Shown: piece by piece, positions 32,964 to 39,075 of the stretch
Layout: every line of letters begins with the position of its first letter
Position numbering within the stretch: the first letter of the stretch is position 1
NCBI GenBank assembly: GCA_018239845.1
Contig: JAFEGO010000015.1
Location: 1 to 39,075 of the forward strand
From: Verrucomicrobiota bacterium
GTDB lineage: Bacteria > Verrucomicrobiota > Verrucomicrobiia > Opitutales > Opitutaceae
Direction of reading: 5' to 3'
DNA: 39,075 nt
Notes under the pieces: model-generated
Database searches by the model: none
What the model was told of the DNA's origin: nothing
Seen by the model: the letters and a program-made list of their open reading frames with translations, nothing else
Position numbers and translations under genes: made by a program

Positions 32964-34892
32964 TTAAGGGGTGTTGGGCGGGGGGGACAGCGGAAAAATC
33001 GCCTCCACCAAGGTGCCGCGGCCGGGGGCGGAGCGGAGGGTGAAGGCCCCGCCGACGAGAATGAGGCGCTCCTGCATGCCGACAAGGCCGAGGTTGCCGT
33101 GACGCTCGGCACGGAGGCGTGCGGCCTCGGTGTCGAAGCCGCAGCCATCGTCGCGCACGCTGAGGCGCAGGGCGCCGTTTTCCTCCTCGAGGGTGAGGGT
33201 GACGGTGTTCGCCTGGGCGTGGCGGATGACGTTGGTGAGCGCCTCCTGCGCGATGCGGAAACAGGAGGTCTCGATCGCGGGGTCGCAGCGCGCCATCGAG
33301 GCATCGGTGTGGAGGATGATGCGGGGCGTGCTGGCGCGGGCCTGCTGGCGCTCGGTGAGCCAGTGGAGGGCGCGCTCGAGGCCGAGGTCGTCGAGCAGGG
33401 GCGGGCGCAGGTCGAGGCTCAGGGAGCGGATCTGCACAAACAGGCTGTCGAGCAGCGCCACGGCATCCTGAAACTGGCCGGAGATGCGGTCGGGCTCGGG
33501 GTGGAGCGCGGCGGACTGCAGGTGCATCTTCGTCGCGGTGAGGACCTGGCCGATCTCGTCGTGCAGCTCGCGGGCGAGGTGGCGGCGCTCGGCCTCCTGG
33601 ATCTCTAGCAGGCGACGGGAGAGCTGCTGGAGCCGCGCGGTGGCGTGGTCGAGCTCGGCCTGGCGCTCCTTGATCTCGGTGATGTCGATTTGGGAGCCGC
33701 GCATGCAGACGGGGTTGCCCTGCTCGTCGTGGTCGAGCTCGGCACGGAGGAGGAACCAGCGCCACGTGCCGTCGCGGTGGCGCAGGCGGTACTCGGCGCT
33801 GTAGTCGGACCAGCTGTCGGCGAGGTAGCGCGTGCGCAGGTCGAGCATGCGCGCGGCGTCGTCGGGGTGGCAGCGGTCGAACCACTCGGCGAGGCGGTTG
33901 GGGATCTCGTGGTCGGCGTAGCCGAGCTGGGCCTTCCAGCGCGGGGAGAAGTAGGTCTTGAGCGTGGCGAGTTCCCACGACCATAGCCCGATGCGGCCGG
34001 CCTCGAGGGCGTGATTGAGCTGGCGCTCGCTCTCGCTGAGGGCGGAGAGGGCGCGCTGGCGCTCGGCGAGCTCGGCGGCGGCGCGGTCGTTGGCGAGCTG
34101 CAGGCCGTGGCGATCAATCGCGAGCTCGATGCGGAGAACGAGCTCGGTGTAGTGGCCCTCGCGCTTGAGCAGGTAGTCGCTGGCACCGAGCTTCAGCGCG
34201 GCGACGATGACATCCTCGTTGCCCAGGTCGGTGAGGAGGATGAAGGGCGTCTGCAGGCCGCGGCGGCGGATCTCGGCGATGAGGTCGAGGCCGTTCATCC
34301 CCGGGAGCATGAAGTCGCAGAGCAGCAGGTCGAAGATCTGGCCGGCCTGCAGGAGGCGCAGCGCATGGTCGGCGTCTGGCGCCGTCTCGATGGTGATGTG
34401 CGGGGCGTGGCGCGTGAGGTGCGCGGTGAGGAGGGGTGCCTCGGCGGGGTTGTCGTCGATCAGCAGAATGCGGCGCGGGATGACGCGGCGGGGCGGGGGA
34501 CCGACAAACTGGCGGCGGCGCTCAACCACGGCACGGAGCCGGGCCGGCAGGGCGGGGAGGTAGCCGGGCCGCTTGGGGATGTAGTCGTCGGCCCGCAGGC
34601 GGAGGGCCTGGGTCGCGAGGTTGGGGTCGCCCGCGCCGGTGACGAGCACCACGGGGGCCTGGATGCCCTCCTGGGCGAGGGTGCGGAGGACCTCGACACC
34701 CTCGAGGTCGGGCAGGCGCTGTTCGACGAGCAGGAGCGAGTGCTCGTGATGCCGCGCGCGGGCGAGAAAATCCGCGGCATTGTCCGTCAGCTCAAAGCCG
34801 AACTCCGGCGCATGCCGGGCGAAATAGGTGCGCGTGGCCTCCGCATCGGCCGGATTGCTCTCGGCGTACAGCACGGTGATGGGGGCGCTCAT
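32964..34892 (-). CDS. Histidine kinase with two N-terminal receivers and a PAS domain
   Basis: 642-residue sensor kinase. Two receiver domains come first (about 5-125 and 140-262), then a coiled linker, a PAS_3 domain (about 290-410), HisKA_3 (His444 in ARELHDEIGQ) and HATPase_c (VRDDGCGFD). In the first receiver the phosphoacceptor is Glu57 (LLVEQRLPD), and the acidic pair is AES instead of an ED pair, so it cannot be phosphorylated normally. The second keeps Asp193 in LCDFMLPG. There are no membrane segments, so it is cytoplasmic. It would phosphorylate the NarL-type regulator encoded downstream. The second receiver may accept phosphate from another kinase; that is inference. Confidence 0.92.
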   Translation of the reverse strand: MSAPITVLYAESNPADAEATRTYFARHAPEFGFELTDNAADFLARARHHEHSLLLVEQRLPDLEGVEVLRTLAQEGIQAPVVLVTGAGDPNLATQALRLRADDYIPKRPGYLPALPARLRAVVERRRQFVGPPPRRVIPRRILLIDDNPAEAPLLTAHLTRHAPHITIETAPDADHALRLLQAGQIFDLLLCDFMLPGMNGLDLIAEIRRRGLQTPFILLTDLGNEDVIVAALKLGASDYLLKREGHYTELVLRIELAIDRHGLQLANDRAAAELAERQRALSALSESERQLNHALEAGRIGLWSWELATLKTYFSPRWKAQLGYADHEIPNRLAEWFDRCHPDDAARMLDLRTRYLADSWSDYSAEYRLRHRDGTWRWFLLRAELDHDEQGNPVCMRGSQIDITEIKERQAELDHATARLQQLSRRLLEIQEAERRHLARELHDEIGQVLTATKMHLQSAALHPEPDRISGQFQDAVALLDSLFVQIRSLSLDLRPPLLDDLGLERALHWLTERQQARASTPRIILHTDASMARCDPAIETSCFRIAQEALTNVIRHAQANTVTLTLEEENGALRLSVRDDGCGFDTEAARLRAERHGNLGLVGMQERLILVGGAFTLRSAPGRGTLVEAIFPLSPPPNTP

Positions 34893-34919
34893 GGGGTGAT
34901 TCAGGCCGGTCCGGCGGGC

Positions 34920-35192
34920 TTATTCACGCCGGAAATAGATCACCGTGATCAACAGCCCGAAGGCGATGGTGGGCAGGTTGACCCAGAGCGCGTTGAACGG
35001 CATGTGGTAGCGCTCCACCAGCCACATCATGAGCCAGCACTTGGCGGCGATGACGAGCCAGGCGGCGAAGAGCAGCTTGCCGACGCGCGGGTTTTTCGGG
35101 GCGCGGCCGTCGCGGTGCACCTCCTGCACGAAGCCATGCTCGTAGCCGCGCGATTCGCGGCGGGTGATGAGTTGGAGCAGGTTGGCAAACAT
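34920..35192 (-). CDS. Small membrane protein
   Basis: 90-residue protein with a basic N-terminal half (LITRRESRGYEHGFVQEVHRDG) and two hydrophobic segments (LLFAAWLVIAAKCWLMMWLV and TIAFGLLITVIYF). No family is recognised. It lies 28 bases before the histidine kinase start on the same strand and may be its operon partner; a sensory accessory is possible but unproven. It is divergent from the YdeP-type gene with a 61-base gap. ATG at 35192. Confidence 0.65.
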   Translation of the reverse strand: MFANLLQLITRRESRGYEHGFVQEVHRDGRAPKNPRVGKLLFAAWLVIAAKCWLMMWLVERYHMPFNALWVNLPTIAFGLLITVIYFRRE

Positions 35193-35253
35193 CCGGGGCG
35201 CACTGTAGCCCGCGGACCGGAAAAGAAAAGGCTGCGCGGACGATCATCGACGG

Positions 35254-37665
35254 ATGCTTGAAACCCCGCGCAAATCCCGCGACATTTCCCGGGTCGTGTC
35301 CCAACCCTCCGCGCCCTCCACTCCGCCCGCCGCCCAGCCGCCCGTCGAACTCGACGGCACCCACCTCGGTGCGGCCAGCACCGCCGCCGCGGGCCTGAAG
35401 GCCGTGCTCAAGACCAACAGCTACGTCATCGCCGGCGTCGGCCCGGTCAAAGGCGCCAAGCTCCTCCTAGAAGTGAACAAGAAGGACGGCTTCGACTGCC
35501 AGTCCTGCGCGTGGCCGAGCCCGGACGGGCACCGCCACACCTTTGAATTTTGCGAAAACGGCGCGAAGGCCATCGCCGACGAGGCGATGCCGCAGCGCGT
35601 GACGCCGGAGTTTTTCGCTGCGCACTCGGTGGCCGAGCTCGCCGCCAAGGGGGACTACTGGCTCAACCGCCAGGGCCGCCTCACGCACCCGATGGTGCTG
35701 CGCCCCGGCGCCACGCACTATGTGCCGATCAAGTGGGATGAGGCGTTCAAGCTCATGGCGGCGGAGCTACGCGCGCTGCCTTCGCCGGATGCGGCGGCCT
35801 TCTACACCTCGGGCCGCACGAGCAATGAGGCGGCGTTCCTCTACCAGCTTTTCGTCCGGCAGTTCGGCACCAACAACCTGCCCGACTGCTCCAACATGTG
35901 CCACGAGTCGAGCGGCGCGGCCCTCGGCGAGAGCATCGGCATCGGCAAGGGCACGGTGAAGCTCGATGACTTCGAGGAAGCCAACCTGATCTTCATCATC
36001 GGCCAGAACCCCGGCACCAACCACCCGCGCATGCTCTCCTCGCTCGAGGCGGCGAAGAAGCGCGGCGCCAAGATCGTGTCGGTGAACCCGCTGCCCGAGA
36101 TTGGCACCGAGCGGTTCAAAAACCCGCAGCATTTCATGAACCCGCTGAAGGCGCTGCCGACGCTGCTCGGCGAAGGCGCGCGGCTGTCCGACGTCTGGGT
36201 GCAGGCGCGGATCAACGGCGATCTGGCGTTTTTCAAGGGCGTGATGAAGGCGATGCTCGCCTTGGAAGACGCGGCGCCGGGCACGGTGTTTGACCACGCA
36301 TTCATCAAGCAGCACACGCACGGCTACGAGGCGCTGGTCGCCGACCTGCGCGCGGCCGACTGGGCGGAGATCGTTGAGTCCAGCGGCGTGAGCCGTGAGC
36401 AGATCACCGAGGTCGCGGCCATGGCCGCGCAGTCGAAGGCCACCATCTGCTGCTGGGCCATGGGCCTCACGCAGCAGCCCAACGCCGTCGAGACGATCCA
36501 GAGCGTCGTGAACCTGCTGCTGCTCGGCGGTCACTTCGGCCGGCCCGGTGCCGGCGCGTGCCCGGTGCGCGGCCACTCCAATGTGCAGGGCGACCGCACG
36601 ATGGGCATCTTCGAGAAAATGCCCGACTGGTGGCTCGACCGCCTCGACGCGGAGTTCGGCTTCAAGTCCCCGCGCGCCCACGGCTTCGACACGGTCGAGG
36701 CGATCAAGGCGATGCACGCCGGCCACGTGAGCGTGTTCATCGCGATGGGCGGCAATTTCCTCTCGGCCACGCCCGACACCGAGTTTACCGCCGAGGCGCT
36801 GCGCCGCTGCACGCTCACCGCGCACGTCTCGACCAAGCTCAACCGCGCGCACCTCGTCACCGGCCGCACCGCGCTGATCCTGCCGTGTCTCGGCCGCAGC
36901 GAGCGCGACGTGCAGGCGGGCGGCGAGCAGTTCGTCACCGTCGAGGACTCGATGGGCATCATCAACCCCTCGCGCGGCCAGGCCGAGCCGGCCTCGGCGC
37001 ACCTGCTGAGCGAGCCGGCCATCGTGTGCCGCCTTGCGGAGGCCACCCTCGGGCCTAAGACGGCGCTGCCGTGGCGCGAGTTCGCCGGCAACTACGACCT
37101 CATCCGCGACCGCATCGAGCGGGTCATCCCGGGCTTCGAGAACTACAACCGCCGCATCCGCGAAGGCATCTTCTACCTGCCCAACGGCCCGCGCGACGGG
37201 CGCGAGTGGCGCACGGCGAACCAGAAAGCCAATTTCGTCACCGCGCCGATCCCGCGCCGCAGCTTCGCGCCGGGCGAGTACGTGATGATGACGATCCGCA
37301 CGCACGACCAGTTCAACACGACGGTGTACGGTCTCGACGACCGTTACCGCGGCGTATTCGGCGGCCGGCGGGTGGTCTTCATGCACGAGGAGGATATCAA
37401 GGCCGCCGGCCTCCAGCAGGGCCAGATCGTGGACCTCACCAACCGCTTCGGCGGCGTGGAGCGCGTGGCCAAGCACTTCATGGTGGCGCCCTACCGCATC
37501 CCGCGTGGCTGCGTGGCGACGTATTTCCCCGAGGCCAACGTGCTGGTGCCCATCGGCAGCGTGGCCGCCAAGAGCAACACCCCGACCAGCAAGTTTGTGG
37601 TGATCACGATCACCCCCGTGGCCGACACCGCGGCGGCGCTGGCGGCGATGGCGGAAAAGCAGTAA
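35254..37665 (+). CDS. YdeP-family molybdopterin oxidoreductase
   Basis: 803-residue FdhF/YdeP-family molybdoenzyme. The N-terminal YdeP signature (GFDCQSCAWPSPDGHRHTF and FCENGAKAIADEA) probably binds Fe-S. The molybdopterin domain has CSNMCHESSGAALGESIG with Cys216 as the likely Mo ligand, the cofactor-binding FIIGQNPGTNHPRML, PGAGACPVRGHSNVQGDRTMG, and NFLSATPDTE. The C-terminal molybdopterin dinucleotide-binding domain starts around NQKANFV. YdeP proteins are formate-dehydrogenase-like but their substrates are unsettled, with acid resistance reported in E. coli. The first 45 residues are Pro/Ala-rich and lack a Tat motif, so it is cytoplasmic. ATG 35254 is the clear start. A palindromic repeat follows. 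Confidence 0.9.
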   Translation: MLETPRKSRDISRVVSQPSAPSTPPAAQPPVELDGTHLGAASTAAAGLKAVLKTNSYVIAGVGPVKGAKLLLEVNKKDGFDCQSCAWPSPDGHRHTFEFCENGAKAIADEAMPQRVTPEFFAAHSVAELAAKGDYWLNRQGRLTHPMVLRPGATHYVPIKWDEAFKLMAAELRALPSPDAAAFYTSGRTSNEAAFLYQLFVRQFGTNNLPDCSNMCHESSGAALGESIGIGKGTVKLDDFEEANLIFIIGQNPGTNHPRMLSSLEAAKKRGAKIVSVNPLPEIGTERFKNPQHFMNPLKALPTLLGEGARLSDVWVQARINGDLAFFKGVMKAMLALEDAAPGTVFDHAFIKQHTHGYEALVADLRAADWAEIVESSGVSREQITEVAAMAAQSKATICCWAMGLTQQPNAVETIQSVVNLLLLGGHFGRPGAGACPVRGHSNVQGDRTMGIFEKMPDWWLDRLDAEFGFKSPRAHGFDTVEAIKAMHAGHVSVFIAMGGNFLSATPDTEFTAEALRRCTLTAHVSTKLNRAHLVTGRTALILPCLGRSERDVQAGGEQFVTVEDSMGIINPSRGQAEPASAHLLSEPAIVCRLAEATLGPKTALPWREFAGNYDLIRDRIERVIPGFENYNRRIREGIFYLPNGPRDGREWRTANQKANFVTAPIPRRSFAPGEYVMMTIRTHDQFNTTVYGLDDRYRGVFGGRRVVFMHEEDIKAAGLQQGQIVDLTNRFGGVERVAKHFMVAPYRIPRGCVATYFPEANVLVPIGSVAAKSNTPTSKFVVITITPVADTAAALAAMAEKQ

Positions 37666-37681
37666 GGTTATCCTCAGATTG

Positions 37682-37759
37682 TTTACACCAAGGCCGCAAA
37701 GGCAGCGAAGCAAAGCCCGCAACAGCCGAACTTCGCGATCTTTGCGGCCTTGGTGTAAA
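37682..37759. repeat. Palindromic repeat between ydeP-like and DUF3016 genes
   Basis: 78-bp element with perfect 20-bp arms (37682-37701 and 37740-37759, starting TTTACACCAAGG). Six further pairs continue inwards (GCGAAG and CTTCGC). It starts 16 bases after the YdeP-type stop. No T-tract follows on the plus strand, so it is not an obvious terminator for that gene, though the transcript could fold. Confidence 0.8.
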
Positions 37760-37819
37760 AAAACCTTCCGCACTCGCGCGGGAACCAAAACCGGCTAGGG
37801 TCAGTCCCAGTTACCCGCC

Positions 37820-38338
37820 ATGAAAACGCCCCGCATCCTCCTTGCTGCAGTTTTCGGCCTGACTGTCGCCGGCGCCCTCCGCGCCGCCGATGAAGCCAAG
37901 CCTCGTGCCGAAGTCGTCTTCTCCCACCCCGAAAAGTTCACCGATGTGAAGGACGCCTACATGGGCTCCGACAAAGGCCGCGACGCCTACCTCGGCCTGC
38001 TGCGCGAGCATATCGTCAAGGAAGCGGCGCGTCGGGTGCCCGAGGGCCAGCTGCTCACGGTCATGGTCACCGACGTGGATCTCGCGGGCGATTTCGAGCC
38101 CGGCCGCAGTCCCGATGCGCAGGATATCCGCCTCATCAAGGAAATCTACCCGCCGCGGATCGACCTCTATTTCAAGCTCACCGACGCCAGCGGCCAGGTC
38201 GTGAAGGAAGGCACGCGCAAGCTGCGCGACCTGAACTTCATGATGAATCTCTCGCTCAACACGACCGATCCGCTGCGGTATGAGAACAAGCTGATCGACG
38301 ACTGGATGCGCACGGAGTTCCCGCGCGCCAAGGGCTGA
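37820..38338 (+). CDS. DUF3016 secreted protein
   Basis: 172-residue protein with a signal peptide (ILLAAVFGLTVAGALRAAD). A DUF3016 domain (about 30-165) follows, including AEVVFSHPEKFTDVKDAY and PPRIDLYFKLTDASGQVVKEGTRKLRD (key parts VVFSHPEKFTD and LRDLNFM). DUF3016 proteins are periplasmic and of unknown role. ATG at 37820. The gene follows the palindromic repeat region and precedes the S4 protein gene by 12 bases. Confidence 0.85.
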   Translation: MKTPRILLAAVFGLTVAGALRAADEAKPRAEVVFSHPEKFTDVKDAYMGSDKGRDAYLGLLREHIVKEAARRVPEGQLLTVMVTDVDLAGDFEPGRSPDAQDIRLIKEIYPPRIDLYFKLTDASGQVVKEGTRKLRDLNFMMNLSLNTTDPLRYENKLIDDWMRTEFPRAKG

Positions 38339-38350
38339 GCGCGACCCGGC

Positions 38351-38755
38351 GTGGCATCCTCGGCTGAACCCGCCTCCGCGCCGGCAACCGGTGCCCGCCT
38401 CGACAAGTGGCTGTGGAGCGTGCGCGTCTTCAAGACCCGCGCGCTCGCCACCGATGCCTGCCGGGCGGGGAGCGTCACGGTCAACGATCAGCCGGCCAAG
38501 CCCGCGCGCGAGGTGCGCGCCGGCGAACGCGTGGCGGTGCGGCTGGGCATCATGACGCGCACCCTGCAGGTCGTGGCCGCCCCGCGGTCACGGGTCGGCG
38601 CGGCGCTGCTGCCGGAGTATTGCACCGATCTCACGCCGGCCAGCGAGCACGAGAAAGTCCGCGAGCAGCGGGTGCAGCACGTCCTCGCGCGCGAAAAAGG
38701 CAGCGGCCGCCCCACAAAGCGCGACCGGCGGCTGATGGACCGGCTGTTTGAGTGA
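38351..38755 (+). CDS. S4-domain RNA-binding protein, HslR (Hsp15)-like
   Basis: 134-residue protein. An N-terminal S4 RNA-binding domain (GARLDKWLWSVRVFKTRALATDACR, with key part RLDKWLWSVR) is followed by NDQPAKPAREVRAGERVAV. The C-terminus is basic and Arg/Lys-rich (KGSGRPTKRDRRLMDRLFE). This is the arrangement of HslR/Hsp15, which rescues stalled 50S subunits carrying nascent peptide. The start is GTG at 38351. The stop codon TGA directly precedes a REPIN-like element. Confidence 0.85.
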   Translation: MASSAEPASAPATGARLDKWLWSVRVFKTRALATDACRAGSVTVNDQPAKPAREVRAGERVAVRLGIMTRTLQVVAAPRSRVGAALLPEYCTDLTPASEHEKVREQRVQHVLAREKGSGRPTKRDRRLMDRLFE

Positions 38756-38815
38756 AGTAGCGCAGGCGTCCCGCCTGCATTGGGCTCGACGGCAGGCGGG
38801 GACGCCTGCGCTACT
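38756..38815. repeat. REPIN-like double hairpin (copy 3)
   Basis: 60-bp inverted repeat occupying nearly all of the 65-base gap between the S4 gene stop and the thioesterase start. The left arm 38756-38778 starts AGTAG and contains a perfect hairpin (GCAGGCG, TCC, CGCCTGC). The right arm 38792-38815 is the inverted copy with one extra G. It abuts the TGA at 38753-38755 with no gap. Confidence 0.85.
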
Positions 38816-38820
38816 GGGGC

Positions 38821-39075
38821 ATGGACGTCTTCTCCAAGTTTGAGACCGAGCTGGCGGTGCGGCCCGACGACATCGACCTGTACCAGCACGTGCACTCCAC
38901 GCGCTACCTGGACTACGTGCTCGCGGCGCGCTTTGAGCAGATGGAGAAGAATTACGGGCTCTCCATGCAGGCCTTCGCGGATCGCGGGCTCGGCTGGTTT
39001 ATGAATGCGGCGGCCGACGATTACAAACTCCCGCCCGGCGGGGGCGACCGCCTGGTCCTGCGCCCCTGGGTCGTG
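38821..39075 (+). CDS. Acyl-CoA thioesterase, hotdog fold (cut by right edge)
   Basis: The first 85 residues of a hotdog thioesterase of the 4HBT/YbgC/FadM type. Recognisable features are RPDDIDLYQHVHSTRYLDYV, the conserved DxxxHVxxxxYLxY segment bearing the likely catalytic Asp, and FEQMEKNYG, followed by GLGWFMNAAADDYKLP. The typical family length is about 130-145, so roughly a third is missing at the C-terminus because the window ends. Start is ATG 38821, five bases past the repeat. It could share a transcript with the S4 gene, although the element may interfere. Confidence 0.82.
   Translation, partial: MDVFSKFETELAVRPDDIDLYQHVHSTRYLDYVLAARFEQMEKNYGLSMQAFADRGLGWFMNAAADDYKLPPGGGDRLVLRPWVV

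Noticed and set aside
37682..37759. Terminator of the YdeP-type gene
   Set aside because: The stem is strong, but no T-tract follows on the plus strand. The arms and position fit a repeat element better.
1..39075. CRISPR array, IS element, prophage or integrase
   Set aside because: No evenly spaced direct repeats, no transposase or integrase motifs and no phage structural genes were found. The short palindromes carry no genes.

Overview
This is a GC-rich, gene-dense bacterial chromosomal window. I infer a verrucomicrobial host, most likely Opitutaceae-like. The grounds are the mix of families (AraC/PhyH pair, DUF5069, YdeP-type molybdoenzyme, GH2 and trehalase-like glycosidases), the Gram-negative envelope proteins (LpxR-like, AsmA-like, TonB-domain lipoprotein), and the short repeats at gene ends. 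No rRNA, tRNA, phage, IS or CRISPR locus is visible. The placement is not proven, because no phylogenetic marker gene is present.

Layout. 1-1.9 kb: the start of a gene leaving the left edge, an AraC regulator, and a divergent PhyH dioxygenase. 1.9-8.5 kb: a small secreted protein, a giant AsmA-like protein, a conserved protein often labelled 3-methyladenine DNA glycosylase, and a DUF3592-like protein. 8.6-9.8 kb: an ECF sigma factor overlapping a membrane protein gene. 9.8-14.4 kb (minus): SIS protein, BadF-type sugar kinase, beta-mannosidase and TonB-domain lipoprotein. 14.5-19.8 kb: two S9 peptidase paralogues flanking an LpxR-like lipid A deacylase; the second paralogue has lost its catalytic residues. 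19.8-25.9 kb: a methyltransferase, a DUF481 outer-membrane protein, a DUF1223 secreted protein, and a YdiJ-type FAD/Fe-S 2-hydroxyacid dehydrogenase. 26-26.5 kb: a toxin-antitoxin pair with a frameshifted toxin. 26.5-32.3 kb (minus): trehalase-like protein, small hypothetical, uracil phosphoribosyltransferase, penicillin acylase, gluconokinase, DUF5069. 32.3-35.2 kb (minus): a NarL-type response regulator and its double-receiver PAS histidine kinase, then a small membrane protein. 35.2-39 kb (plus): YdeP-type molybdoenzyme, DUF3016 protein, HslR-like S4 protein, and a thioesterase cut by the right edge.

The most unusual signal is the non-coding repeats. At least five families of short palindromic or tandem repeats sit at gene boundaries. 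Three elements share a REPIN-like double-hairpin design: a GTAG or GTGG foot plus a small hairpin, repeated in inverted orientation. One of these is inserted in frame inside the dehydrogenase gene, and two lie directly against stop codons. Two other repeat families appear to supply the translation starts of the genes they abut. No transposase is present, so these elements would have to be mobilised in trans. Other points are a catalytically dead S9 paralogue, a terminator whose hairpin also encodes the start of the next gene, and a 10-bp-arm operator-like palindrome ahead of the dehydrogenase.
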